Shown here in pieces: positions 1 to 9,212 of a DNA stretch of 64,000 bases. A model generated the notes under the pieces. The model was given only the letters and a program-made list of their open reading frames with translations. It had not been told where the DNA came from and did not search any database. A program made the translations under genes and the position numbers. Each line of letters starts with the position of its first letter. Position 1 is the stretch's first letter. This DNA is from Arenicella xantha (lineage in GTDB: Bacteria; Pseudomonadota; Gammaproteobacteria; Arenicellales; Arenicellaceae), in NCBI RefSeq assembly GCF_003315245.1, contig NZ_QNRT01000009.1, forward strand, positions 1 to 64,000, in the 5' to 3' direction.

Positions 1-299
1 CTCTCAACCGATTTATGATCGAGTTTGAGGATCGACTAACTGACTATATTTAAATCCCAACCAATGGCATTTACACAGTTAGATTTACACTCTCTATCAG
101 CCACCGATACGCCCTACTATCACTGCATCTCAAGATGTGTTCGTCGCGCATTTCATATCAATATTTTTTATATATATGTATATCAAATAGTTACATATAC
201 TTTATTGTTCCGACCATCGTACCATCGGTTAGCAAATAAGCCCGTTAATTCGGGCTTTTTTGTGCCTTATTCACACTCAGCCCTTGAGAATTAAGCTAA
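1..299. other. Intergenic region without a supportable gene
   Basis: This AT-rich stretch precedes the threonine aldolase gene, whose 3' end lies at 300. A plus-strand open frame at 64-294 has no recognisable domain and runs through low-complexity AT sequence and the terminator hairpin at 239-261, so I do not call it a gene. The only feature I can support here is that hairpin. A gene upstream of the window, on the plus strand, could end just before base 1, but this cannot be seen. Confidence 0.5.
239..261 (+). terminator. Rho-independent terminator
   Basis: A perfect 6-bp stem (AGCCCG and CGGGCT) encloses a TTAATT loop and is followed directly by a run of six T on the plus strand. This is the classical intrinsic terminator layout. 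It would end a transcript entering from left of the window. The complementary strand also carries the hairpin but has a poorer U tract, so it could act weakly for the minus-strand gene ending at 300. Confidence 0.7.
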
Positions 300-1328
300 T
301 TAAGACTCAAAGTAAGCGCGAATAATTTTAATAGCACGTTCAACCATGCCACTCGATATATCTTTGTAGAACACTAAACGCGCCACACTGGCACCAGTGA
401 ACAGCAAACCCTGAGCTTTGCAGTATTCTAAAAAGGCCGAGCCATCACCGTTATCGCAAGATAAAAATACCATATTGGTATGCGCCGACCCATCAACCAC
501 AGTAAGCCCTTGAACCGTCATTAGCGCATCAGCTAATTGTTGAGCATGGCGGTGATCTTGGTGTAAATGAGCTACGTTATGTTCTAAAGCATACACCCCC
601 GCGGCTGCCAATATGCCCGCTTGACGCATTCCACCGCCCACCATTTTACGCCAGCGTCTGGCTTCATCAATGACTGTTTTGTCGGACACTAATACCGAAC
701 CAACAGGTGCGCCAAGCCCTTTGCTCAGACAAATGGAGACCGAATCGAACGAGCGTGTAATCTGATCCACATCAGTATTCTGCGCAACAGCCGCATTGAA
801 AACCCGAGCTCCATCCAGATGGAATACCAAATCATGTCGATCAGCGAGTTCCCGCGCGTCGGCTATGTATGCGGCAGGAATCACTTTACCGCCGATGGTG
901 TTCTCGAGCGCCAATAATTTTGATTTTGCAAAGTGAAAATCATCGGCTTTAATCGCCGCTTCAATCTTAGAGAGATTAATCGTGCCGTCAGCCTCATGTT
1001 CGATTGGTTGCGGTTGTATGCTCCCCAATACAGCGGCACCACCTGCTTCGTAACGATAAGTATGTGCGTTCTGCCCGACGATATATTCATCCCCTCGCTG
1101 ACAATGCGCCAAGAGAGCGACTAAATTACTTTGAGTGCCACTAGGAAAAAACAAACCAGCTTGGTGCCCTGCCCGCTCAGCTAACAGTGACTGCAATCGA
1201 TTGACCGTCGGATCTTCACCAAATACATCATCACCGACCTCGGCATCCGCCATAGCTTGGCGCATACCCGCACAAGGAGTAGTAAAGGTATCGCTGCGTA
1301 GATCTATAATTGTGGGGGCTTGTGTCAT
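300..1328 (-). CDS. ltaE: Low-specificity L-threonine aldolase
   Basis: PLP-dependent enzyme that splits L-threonine or L-allo-threonine into glycine and acetaldehyde in the cytoplasm. The 342-residue product is close to the family's usual length of about 333. It opens with the family signature IDLRSDT, has the EVGDDVFGEDPTVNRL segment, the HLDGARVFNA block containing the aspartate that contacts the PLP ring nitrogen (about residue 172), and the PLP lysine in SICLSKGLGAPVGS (about K203). I chose the ATG at 1328 because the homologous region begins right after it; a longer frame to 1394 adds 22 residues unlike the family. No strong ribosome binding site is visible. It appears monocistronic. 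Confidence 0.93.
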   Translation of the reverse strand: MTQAPTIIDLRSDTFTTPCAGMRQAMADAEVGDDVFGEDPTVNRLQSLLAERAGHQAGLFFPSGTQSNLVALLAHCQRGDEYIVGQNAHTYRYEAGGAAVLGSIQPQPIEHEADGTINLSKIEAAIKADDFHFAKSKLLALENTIGGKVIPAAYIADARELADRHDLVFHLDGARVFNAAVAQNTDVDQITRSFDSVSICLSKGLGAPVGSVLVSDKTVIDEARRWRKMVGGGMRQAGILAAAGVYALEHNVAHLHQDHRHAQQLADALMTVQGLTVVDGSAHTNMVFLSCDNGDGSAFLEYCKAQGLLFTGASVARLVFYKDISSGMVERAIKIIRAYFES

Positions 1329-1505
1329 TAGTTCGAAGTAGAGAATGTTATGTGTTGATCTATTAGATACTAGCTTAAAGCCACACTCAACCACTGCAGC
1401 AAAGCTAGTGCAGCGTACCGCCCGAGCAGTTGTGATAATCGAACCTAAAACTGGATTTCAATACCGAAGCACGTTGCCCCAATGGTGTGACGCAGGCTGT
1501 ACCTA

Positions 1506-1727
1506 CTAGTAAAATACGGCTGTCAGCAAAATCAGGGAAACAAACCCTAAGATAAGCCAAAACGTGATTTTACCGTTTGAGTGACCAAAATTGATGGTCC
1601 AGCCCCACGCAGGCATCCGTTTGCGAACCCAAAGCCTAGAGTCCATCGTGCTACTGTAGATCCCAAACCATGGGACCCAGTTTTGCTCGTCTTCCCATTC
1701 CTTTTGATTCGTTTCTGACTGTGACAT
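1506..1727 (-). CDS. Small DUF5808-like membrane protein
   Basis: A 73-residue protein. The middle has the spaced pattern W-GIY, D-RLWV-KR and GWTINFGHSNGK, which I recognise as resembling DUF5808, a short domain of unknown function found beside membrane segments. Residues about 53-72 form one hydrophobic transmembrane helix at the C terminus (FWLILGFVSLILLTAV). The ATG at 1727 is strongly supported by AAGGAGG about 7 bases upstream, so the longer frame beginning at 1751 is less likely. It is probably an inner-membrane protein of unknown role, with no operon partner. Confidence 0.75.
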   Translation of the reverse strand: MSQSETNQKEWEDEQNWVPWFGIYSSTMDSRLWVRKRMPAWGWTINFGHSNGKITFWLILGFVSLILLTAVFY

Positions 1728-1956
1728 TGAAGCCTCCTTGAGTAGATACACAAGTTCAGCTAGCTCGTTGGACCGTCAGTGAGCTAGACAAAGAACGCGA
1801 ATGTGTCGACCCAACCCTTGTCGACATCAGCTCAGCAACTTAAGCTCTTCAAGTATAGTAGCAGTGTCGGAAACAGTTGAAAAATTTCCTAAATTTATAG
1901 ACGCCAATCCTTTGCGTCATAATGTTCGAGGTTTAATACGTTTTAGTGGCGGCTGT

Positions 1957-2086
1957 TTTTTTATTCAGCTAAGGGCTTTTTATTCAGCTAAGGGCTTTTT
2001 ATTGAGCTAACGGCTTTTCATGCAGCTAAGGGCTTTCATTCTGCTAAAGCCTTTCATTCTGCTAAAGGCTTTAGCTAGATAAAGGC
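1957..2086. repeat. Seven imperfect tandem repeats of 17-19 bp
   Basis: The plus-strand unit reads roughly TTTTATTCAGCTAAGGGC. Successive copies start near 1957, 1977, 1996, 2015, 2034, 2052 and 2070. The first two are nearly identical and the later ones drift, for example to TTTCATTCTGCTAAAGGC. Every unit keeps the core GCTAA(A/G)GGC or a close variant. The array ends 8 bases before the stop codon of the pentahaem cytochrome gene, so it lies in the 3' untranslated region of the cytochrome operon. Confidence 0.8.
2043..2075 (-). terminator. Strong hairpin at the 3' end of the cytochrome operon
   Basis: A perfect 12-bp inverted repeat (GCTAAAGCCTTT at 2043-2054 and its complement at 2064-2075) encloses a 9-base loop. 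It lies 19 bases past the last gene of the minus-strand cytochrome operon. There is no clean U tract after the stem on the minus strand, so it may be a weak terminator or a 3' end that protects mRNA rather than a canonical intrinsic terminator. Confidence 0.45.
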
Positions 2087-2094
2087 TTCGCACA

Positions 2095-3435
2095 CTAATT
2101 CCGTTGCCGGTAGTCTCGCATAGCTTTGCGTAATTGACGTTCAGAATAGCGATCTTCATCAGACAACAATTGAAATGCGTAGTCGACCAGAGATGCGAGC
2201 TTCGGTTGATCGTCTAACTGACGTTGCAGACTGTCTAGACACATCAAGGCATGTTCCGCGGCAACGTAGTCTTGCAACTCACCACTGGCTCCTAGCTCTA
2301 TCAATTGGTTCGCCATATTGAGTAAGTCCGTCTGCTGAAAATCTTGGCTCTCCGCCAGCAACTGAATTTGGACCGCTTCTTGCTTTAACCTCGCTCCAGC
2401 CACTCGCACCTCCTGTAGCGAGGACTTGGAAGCCATATGCAGACTAGCGACGGCTTGTCGCAGTGAACGTTCTTGTGCACGATCAACCGCTCCTACCAGC
2501 GCCGCTAACACCAAAAACACTCCGTCGTTAACGCGTACCGAGCCAGGCTCAAGTTCCGCTGTACTTGGCCTTGGGCGCCAACGCAAATCATTTAATGAGT
2601 GATGACAGGCGTGACAGTCAAACAAACCGAGCTCAGGATACCCTTGTGGATGATTCAACAAGCCACCCGATAAATTGTCTGCTAATGCTTGAGCCGATAT
2701 CGCCGTGCCGACCATCATTCTACGTGCGGCTGTGTCGGTTATTTTTCGGGCTAAATAATCTTCGTCAACGTCATGGTGTGGTGGTTGCCGCTGTGTAAAT
2801 GTATCCAGCTCAAATCCAAGACGCGGATGACCCGCCCCCATGATTTGATGCGTAGCGAATTTTTTTTCAGTACCGACGTGGCAACTAACGCAAAGCCTAG
2901 TGCGACTGCCCAATTCGGCCGTTGGATACATGCCGTCCGCCAGGTTACGACTCAAGTCATAAGGCATCACGGTATGCTGAGCCAGCCAATTTTCGGCACC
3001 ACCATGACACGCCTCACAGCCAACCCCATCGCTAATATGAAACTCAGCACCTCGTAACTCAAGCGGCACATTGTCGGCATGACAATCTAAACATATGCTC
3101 GCTGTGGCGGGGTCTCCAATGCCCAGCTTAGCGGCTATCTGCTTGGACTCGGCATTGCGCAGCGTATTAAACGCTTTGGCATGTTGGTCGTGAAATAACC
3201 ATGTGAGGTACTCTGATTGCAATACATTACTGTCATCGGCGGGTACCTTGCTGGCGTGACAACTGGAATTTGCACACGTGGCTACCCCCATATGGGTTTG
3301 CTGATCGTATTGCGGCAACTCGGCGGCAAATACACGACTAAACCCAAGTAATAAAAAGCCCACACTCGCGCATACAAGCGCAAAATGCTTGCCGAGAGAC
3401 CGAGAATCCAAATTAATGTGTTTGCCAGCCGCCAT
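2095..3435 (-). CDS. Exported pentahaem c-type cytochrome (c554-like)
   Basis: A 446-residue exported cytochrome. It begins with a signal peptide (hydrophobic stretch about residues 19-38, cleavage near VFAA). It carries four CXXCH haem sites (CLDCH, CEACH, CVSCH, CHACH) and one unusual CX4CH site near the N terminus (C54 to C59, H60). The arrangement resembles the cytochrome c554 family of electron carriers. The C-terminal third has no haem motifs and is predicted helical. It is the last gene of the minus-strand electron-transfer operon, 5 bases after the LVIVD cytochrome. A clear paralogue is at 15926-17263 on the other strand, sharing the CX4CH site and the segments DGVGCEACHGGAEN and THQIMGAGHPRL. 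It is likely a periplasmic electron carrier; the partner is inferred. Confidence 0.85.
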   Translation of the reverse strand: MAAGKHINLDSRSLGKHFALVCASVGFLLLGFSRVFAAELPQYDQQTHMGVATCANSSCHASKVPADDSNVLQSEYLTWLFHDQHAKAFNTLRNAESKQIAAKLGIGDPATASICLDCHADNVPLELRGAEFHISDGVGCEACHGGAENWLAQHTVMPYDLSRNLADGMYPTAELGSRTRLCVSCHVGTEKKFATHQIMGAGHPRLGFELDTFTQRQPPHHDVDEDYLARKITDTAARRMMVGTAISAQALADNLSGGLLNHPQGYPELGLFDCHACHHSLNDLRWRPRPSTAELEPGSVRVNDGVFLVLAALVGAVDRAQERSLRQAVASLHMASKSSLQEVRVAGARLKQEAVQIQLLAESQDFQQTDLLNMANQLIELGASGELQDYVAAEHALMCLDSLQRQLDDQPKLASLVDYAFQLLSDEDRYSERQLRKAMRDYRQRN

Positions 3436-3440
3436 ACAAT

Positions 3441-6400
3441 TTAATCCGAACCACCTTGTTGAGCCGGCTTAGTAGCATTATTAACTCGCCACGGCCGACC
3501 GTCCTTATCAAGATACAACTTACGCATCTCTTTCAAGTTCAGCGGCCTCGAACCAAGCCGCCCGAATACCGCGATCTGCCCACCGGTCTCATCCACCGCA
3601 CGGTCGCGATCCATACCCTTAGACAATGCTATAGCTGGGGACTTAGTTTTATGCCAAGCGATCAATTCAGGCTTAGGTGATGGGCTAAACCCGTAGAACT
3701 TAGGTTGCGCATCGGGCGACGTAAGCTGCACAACTTTGAGACCGTTAACACCATCCGCAACATAGGCAAACAAACTCGCATTCGTGCTGCCGACGACCAC
3801 ATCGCGCGCATCGCTTATCTGACCTTGCGCATCGTACTGCTGATACAGAGCCATTTTTTCAGGGTTCTTAACATCCACAATCATTAAGCCCTCTTCACCT
3901 GCTGCCACATAAGCGTAAGTACGTGCCACGTAGATACGCTGCGCGTTCTTCATTGGAATAGTGTTTTGCTCAAGCAACCTAGGTGTTTCGCCTTGTGTAA
4001 CATCCACCACTTTCAGTCCATCAGCGTCGGTCACAAATAGGTAACGAAATTGTAAGGCCGACGCGCGACCGTCGTTAAGCTCGATCACGGTTTCAATGAT
4101 CGGCTCAAGTGGTGAATCTAAGTTGATGATCACCATTCCAGCATCCGCTATTACGTACGCATAATAGCCACCTAATACCACATGCCGGGCGCCATCTAGA
4201 ATGCCATCAGGGTTCCAGGTTAAGTTCGCCTTTAGAAAGTTATTACGAAACTCACCATCTACCAAAGTATTAACATCGACTAGCATCAAACCTTTGACCG
4301 AGTCAGTCACCACCGCGTAATTATATATTGGGTGGAATGGCTGCTCTTGGTTGTCGACACGCATCAACTCACCCTGATTACGCTCCGGCGCAATGTTTTG
4401 GTTAGTTGGCAGCGCCATGCAAGTCACGTTATCGCTTTCTACTTGGGTATCGTGTCCGAGCTTGCTGAACGGTGCAGTTACAAATCTTAAGCTGTATCCT
4501 TTGTTCGAGACATTGGCCGCGTCGTAGACTCTAAAACCATTACTTCCTTCAGCAACAAACAAATATTCGCCCCGCAACTGTAAACACGAAGCCTGCGCAG
4601 AACTCCGCTCATATGCTATTTGTAGTTCCTGCTGATTGTCTTGATGTTGGGCAAACCAATCTGGGTAGGCATACTTTTGCAAGTAGCTACCAATAACGGC
4701 TTGAGGCTCTTCCCACTCGGTTACTTGCACTGCCGAAACGCTCTCTTGCCCACCAACCCATGCATGGTATCCAACGAAGTTAACAAAATTGGTACCCTGC
4801 AATAATAGCTGCGCCATAATCGCATTATTATCGTTCTGTTCCGACAAATGACAATCGTCGCAGGTTTTCGTTTCAGTCAATCGAGCCGTATGAGGAAAGT
4901 GCGGCGCAAACGCTTGAGAACTGAATCCGCTCGATGAAATCGGTGGTTGCTGAGTGTAAATTTTTTCGCGATTAGCGTTAGTCGACGACAAAACCAATGC
5001 CGACGAAGATCGCACCGGCGCGATACGTCCGCCGTTGATACCACCACGTCGACCTAGTTGGAACATCTGATCGCGCGCAACTTGCGGATTATACGTCGCA
5101 TAATTCCGCGACTCTCCGCCCTCGTAATGGTTTCGCTCAGTCTTCCAGTTCGCCTCAATCGGCAAATGACAGCCCGCACACGATGTGGTCCACGACGTAT
5201 GACAGGTATAACACTCCATTTGGTCGTCTTGATGCGCTCGATTTTCAGCGCTAACCCCAAGTCCCCAGTCTTGCTTGGCGGTATCATTACTAACGGTTTT
5301 AGCACGCGCCGCTTTGTCATTATATTGCGCATGCTTCGGGTCAACTGAATCCTTAACCAGCGACAGCTCCCACTCCAACCCAGGGGTCAATAATGAGCGC
5401 TGAATCAGCTTGCCATCGACCCATTCGAAGCGCAATTGGCCATCAGGGTTACGCAAGGCCGCCAAGCGATTTCCTTGTGGTGGAGCGGCTGGTCCAGTCG
5501 TGGTTAGATTCGGGTAAGCATCCGCCGTGCCATGACAATCCACGCAGTCGATTTCAACCGCATTCGCCACCTCACCATAGATATGCCCGTTGCCGTGTGA
5601 GTCTTGCGAAAAGTGACAATCCGAACAGTGCATCCCCTTGTCAGCATGAATCGACGACATGTGTACGCCCTTATCAAATTTCTCAGGGTCATCATCACTA
5701 ATTGCATTACCTTGGGCATCTAATAACGTGCCTTCACGGTCGCGTTTATACACCGCACGAAAGTTCCATCCGTGCCCGTGATAGTCGGCAAATTGGGTAT
5801 CACGAAGCTTCGGATTAAGTTCCGACACCTTGGCGACAAAATCAGGATCTGCCCACTTGCCCCGAGCCGCTGCGGCTTCAGGATTACGTTGGTTGGTTTG
5901 CCGGATTTCGGCATCCGTTGGATACTGCTGCTCTTCTGGCCACATATGTGGGGCATCCGACTCATAGTCCCACATGGTGTAGCCAAGATACGTATTGACG
6001 AACATATTAGGCTGGTGCATATGACAAATCATGCATTGCGAGGTCGGAATAGCGCGCGTGAATTCGTGCTTCAACGGGTGGCCCGATTCATCTTTGGGAA
6101 TAGTTGGGTCGGCGGTTTGTGTTTTACCTAAATGCCCGAATTCAGCATACGGGCCTGAGTGTTTTGGATCACGATCATTGGCATAGACCACGTGGCAACC
6201 ACTGCACCCTGATGAGCGATAATCGCCGGGATTATCGTTGGTGCCCAAAAACCACGACAGCGGATCGTTTAAGCGCGTCTTGGTGATATTAATCAGCGGC
6301 ACTGAGATTCGACCACCAGTACCAGGCCCACGATTAGACTGACGAATATCCGGTCGACCTGGCTCTTCAAGCCGCTGCAACAAGCCAAGAGCATTCGGTA

Positions 6401-7340
6401 TGCCGGTTTCCGGAAAGAGGTTTGATAGATTTCGTCCGCCGCGCTCAAAAACCCTAAAAATATCGCCGGGGCGCACGGTTTCCCATGCTGGCAGTGGCGC
6501 CAAACTCGGTAACACACCATGACGTTTTGCCAGCATTTCAGGCACGTTGGTGACGGGCCCAGCAATAGCGGCTGCTTCTCCCTCGCGGGTATACGCCTCG
6601 CCCAATATGTAATTCTTATAGGGCAATATTCCATTGTTATACGCCGCGCCGCCCCACAACATTGCGCCAGTTGACATCAAGCTACGCTTAGCCGCTTTAA
6701 TGATAGGTAAATGGCAGGCACCGCAAGCTTCCTCTGCAATTCGATAATCGCCGGGATTAACAAATCGTACAAACTCTGGGCTTTCCCTATTTAACAAGGT
6801 GTAAGCATGCGGCGGATTCGCGCTCGAAGGTGAATGCCAGGTTTTAGGCAATGTTGGCTGCACATGAGCCAACGTCATCGCGGCTAAGTAAGCTGGTGCA
6901 TAAGCATGGTCACTTGCGTGTTCATCCGCATGTCCGTCACTGTCAACAACTTGGCCAGTAGCGGGCTGAGGGTCTGCGCGAAAGTGTGCCGACAAACGCT
7001 CAACAGAATCGTGAGACTCGGGTTTTTCATGACTGTCTGCTACCGGCGCTTCAATACTTGAGTCGCCGCCGTGACAATCGGTGCATCCTAACACCACGGC
7101 GGGGTTACTGTGCATTGTGTGACGATCACTCGCGGTATGGCAACTGACACAGCCACTAGATTTAGTATCGGCTTCGGCTTGGGTTTGAGCCTTAGGTGCG
7201 GGCGGGTACACCGGGTATTCAATGACTAATGGTTCTTCGCCACTAGCGGCGTACAACGGCGCACTTACAACGCCGCACAGCGCAACGGCAGCCAGAGCCA
7301 GCAAGTTTCTAGAAATAATAGTAAGTCTAAGATTCATCAT
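3441..7340 (-). CDS. Decahaem cytochrome with C-terminal LVIVD beta-propeller
   Basis: A 1299-residue exported protein. A signal peptide covers about residues 1-32 (cleavage near LYAA). Ten CXXCH haem sites lie between about residues 64 and 830: CVSCH, CTDCH, CGACH, CSGCH, CMICH, CSDCH, CVDCH, CYTCH, CAGCH and CDDCH. Residues about 910-1230 hold repeated blocks such as YLFVAEGSNGFRVYD, YAYVIADAGMVIINLD, YLFVTDADGLKVVDV and YAYVAAGEEGLMIVDV. These are LVIVD repeats and should fold as a beta-propeller. The gene directly follows the outer-membrane barrel gene (3 bases between them). I infer it is the outer or surface cytochrome of a porin-cytochrome conduit, with the propeller as a docking module. 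A periplasmic location is the alternative. Confidence 0.85.
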   Translation of the reverse strand: MMNLRLTIISRNLLALAAVALCGVVSAPLYAASGEEPLVIEYPVYPPAPKAQTQAEADTKSSGCVSCHTASDRHTMHSNPAVVLGCTDCHGGDSSIEAPVADSHEKPESHDSVERLSAHFRADPQPATGQVVDSDGHADEHASDHAYAPAYLAAMTLAHVQPTLPKTWHSPSSANPPHAYTLLNRESPEFVRFVNPGDYRIAEEACGACHLPIIKAAKRSLMSTGAMLWGGAAYNNGILPYKNYILGEAYTREGEAAAIAGPVTNVPEMLAKRHGVLPSLAPLPAWETVRPGDIFRVFERGGRNLSNLFPETGIPNALGLLQRLEEPGRPDIRQSNRGPGTGGRISVPLINITKTRLNDPLSWFLGTNDNPGDYRSSGCSGCHVVYANDRDPKHSGPYAEFGHLGKTQTADPTIPKDESGHPLKHEFTRAIPTSQCMICHMHQPNMFVNTYLGYTMWDYESDAPHMWPEEQQYPTDAEIRQTNQRNPEAAAARGKWADPDFVAKVSELNPKLRDTQFADYHGHGWNFRAVYKRDREGTLLDAQGNAISDDDPEKFDKGVHMSSIHADKGMHCSDCHFSQDSHGNGHIYGEVANAVEIDCVDCHGTADAYPNLTTTGPAAPPQGNRLAALRNPDGQLRFEWVDGKLIQRSLLTPGLEWELSLVKDSVDPKHAQYNDKAARAKTVSNDTAKQDWGLGVSAENRAHQDDQMECYTCHTSWTTSCAGCHLPIEANWKTERNHYEGGESRNYATYNPQVARDQMFQLGRRGGINGGRIAPVRSSSALVLSSTNANREKIYTQQPPISSSGFSSQAFAPHFPHTARLTETKTCDDCHLSEQNDNNAIMAQLLLQGTNFVNFVGYHAWVGGQESVSAVQVTEWEEPQAVIGSYLQKYAYPDWFAQHQDNQQELQIAYERSSAQASCLQLRGEYLFVAEGSNGFRVYDAANVSNKGYSLRFVTAPFSKLGHDTQVESDNVTCMALPTNQNIAPERNQGELMRVDNQEQPFHPIYNYAVVTDSVKGLMLVDVNTLVDGEFRNNFLKANLTWNPDGILDGARHVVLGGYYAYVIADAGMVIINLDSPLEPIIETVIELNDGRASALQFRYLFVTDADGLKVVDVTQGETPRLLEQNTIPMKNAQRIYVARTYAYVAAGEEGLMIVDVKNPEKMALYQQYDAQGQISDARDVVVGSTNASLFAYVADGVNGLKVVQLTSPDAQPKFYGFSPSPKPELIAWHKTKSPAIALSKGMDRDRAVDETGGQIAVFGRLGSRPLNLKEMRKLYLDKDGRPWRVNNATKPAQQGGSD

Positions 7341-7343
7341 GAG

Positions 7344-9212
7344 TTAGTAAGCCAACACCAAATTTGCCAGAACAGAATACGGTCGCGTCTGTCCATAAAG
7401 ATCTTTAAAACCGCTACCGGGATTCAATACCGCACCGGATAAACGAAACACGATATTTTGTGATGCAAAAGGCCGCCAGATCATCGCTGCCGAAAGGTCC
7501 TGCCCAATATTTTTACCCACCTTTGATTGGTTTCTTGCTAACTCAAGGCTCGAAGTATCATCAAACCACATCTGATTAAAATTCAAGGACAATCGAGTTT
7601 GCGGGGTCAAGTCAAAATCCGCCCCAACACCTAACACGGTAATACCGGGATTAGTAAAATTAGATTGACCATGCTCTTTAGACGAACGTAGCGACGGAAT
7701 AATCGAATTTCGACCATTTAGTGCAACGCGACCACCACCAATGAGCGGCACATTTTGACGAATAAAAAACGCCGTATCACCGCCAGCAAACTGTGGATTT
7801 TCAAAAATTGCGTCGAAGCCAGTTTCACGTTGATCGAGCGGATTATCGTCACCACTAGAATGCAAAAGTGACGCCTTAGCGCGTATCCAGTCATAATCTC
7901 TGGATACTTCTGCCGCCACGAAATAGGCGTTTACATCGGTATTTTGATTGGTAAACACGCCATTGCTTTGATCGCCCAATGCATAATAAGCTGAATAAGT
8001 TAGGTTGTTGCGTCCAAAATGCCCATCACCACTCACGCCCAAATAAGTGACATCATAATCACGACCACGTTCAAATCCGAGTGAGCTTGGCCGCGCAATA
8101 AACTGGTTGTCGTCGAAGAAAAAATCACTCGACTCGCGGTTTCGATTATGAATTATCGAGGCTTGTGAGATGAAGCCTTTAGATGGAAAGTCTTGCCAAT
8201 ATAGATTGGCAATGAAAATATCATCTTTGCGAAGGTCATCAGTAATGTCATTCAATCCACTGTTTGATTCTTTCTCTAAGCGGCGAAACCAGGCCAGATT
8301 GTATTGAAAAATATTGTTGTTCCGAGTACCAAACAATCTGACACCGAGCTGATTATCCTGGAATAAAAATCCTCGAAAGTCACTGCTAAATGGCTGAATC
8401 CCGATACGAAAGCTATCGAAATCGTAACGGTCTGATACATTGCGAATATGGTAGTCCCAAAATGCACCCTGTAAGCCCACATAGCCCTCGGTACGCGTGT
8501 CACCTTGCGCAGGATCAGCTTTGAGCGCGCCAATTTCGTCAGCCACAGTATGATTAATATTAATCGCGGTGATCACGCGAAACTCATGATCTGGCGGCCG
8601 GAAAACTGTATCGCCTTTATACAAAACCCCTTCAACAATCAGATTTTCGTTAACGAGGTAAGTATCACCAGCCGCAACTAAGTCTAAATCGCCTGAACCA
8701 GCAGTGGTCGCCGCGCCAACCGGTATCGGAAAACGACGCGGCTCTACCACCGTATCGCTTATCACCGACAGATTCACAAACCAGTCTTTGCCGAATACGG
8801 GTCGATCACCTTTGATCGGGTTATTATTGTTATACGGATCCCACAAATTCTCTTCGTAACCTAAGGCATCGACAATTCGCCACCGGTCTGGCACTGGTGC
8901 AAGATCAGGTAATAACATTGCACGCGGCGTCGGCAAACGGTTTGGATTGCAGGGATCAGCTTCGTACACCAGCACCGGGTAATTGGGGCGGCGACGCGGC
9001 TGCTCAACCTCAGCGTCCGCCTGTTCACACACCACTGCACCATCTACGTTAACCATCTCGTCAGCTTCAGTCGGTGTCGCAGCGTGACTAGCTGCAAACC
9101 ACAATCCACACAACAAGCCAACCATCGCGCGACCGACACCTAGGTTTGCACCTGGGTTTACGCCTGAGCCTGGCATGAGAGTCACCTTGCGGCTAGCTAG
9201 CTTGTCAGACAT
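7344..9212 (-). CDS. Outer-membrane beta-barrel protein (porin-like)
   Basis: A 622-residue protein with a signal peptide (hydrophobic core GLLCGLWFAASHAA). It has many alternating polar/aromatic strands ending in -Y or -F, and the C terminus is VLANLVLAY, as expected for a barrel. It has no haem or metal motif. The beta content and its position between cytochrome genes suggest the barrel of a porin-cytochrome electron conduit, analogous in role to MtrB but without recognisable sequence similarity. The ATG at 9212 overlaps the previous stop as TAATG and has GGGAA upstream; a longer start at 9227 is possible. The ligand or partner is inferred only from context. Confidence 0.75.
   Translation of the reverse strand: MSDKLASRKVTLMPGSGVNPGANLGVGRAMVGLLCGLWFAASHAATPTEADEMVNVDGAVVCEQADAEVEQPRRRPNYPVLVYEADPCNPNRLPTPRAMLLPDLAPVPDRWRIVDALGYEENLWDPYNNNNPIKGDRPVFGKDWFVNLSVISDTVVEPRRFPIPVGAATTAGSGDLDLVAAGDTYLVNENLIVEGVLYKGDTVFRPPDHEFRVITAININHTVADEIGALKADPAQGDTRTEGYVGLQGAFWDYHIRNVSDRYDFDSFRIGIQPFSSDFRGFLFQDNQLGVRLFGTRNNNIFQYNLAWFRRLEKESNSGLNDITDDLRKDDIFIANLYWQDFPSKGFISQASIIHNRNRESSDFFFDDNQFIARPSSLGFERGRDYDVTYLGVSGDGHFGRNNLTYSAYYALGDQSNGVFTNQNTDVNAYFVAAEVSRDYDWIRAKASLLHSSGDDNPLDQRETGFDAIFENPQFAGGDTAFFIRQNVPLIGGGRVALNGRNSIIPSLRSSKEHGQSNFTNPGITVLGVGADFDLTPQTRLSLNFNQMWFDDTSSLELARNQSKVGKNIGQDLSAAMIWRPFASQNIVFRLSGAVLNPGSGFKDLYGQTRPYSVLANLVLAY

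Larger units (their letters stand above)
1728..2094. other. Gene-free gap dominated by a degenerate repeat array
   Basis: No convincing gene is present. A plus-strand frame at 1801-2010 runs into the repeat array and looks spurious. The right half is filled by seven imperfect 17-19 bp repeats (1957-2086), and a long inverted repeat lies within them at 2043-2075. The left part should carry the promoter of the DUF5808-like gene, but I see no clear -35/-10 pair. Confidence 0.5.

Noticed and set aside
64-294. 76-codon frame at the left edge
   Set aside because: It crosses a terminator hairpin and AT-rich low-complexity DNA and has no recognisable domain or ribosome binding site.
1957-2086. CRISPR-like array
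   Set aside because: Units are contiguous and degenerate, with no unique spacers of constant length and no cas genes nearby.
2773-3057. Plus-strand frame inside the pentahaem cytochrome gene
   Set aside because: It is antisense to a gene whose five haem motifs and signal peptide are clear.
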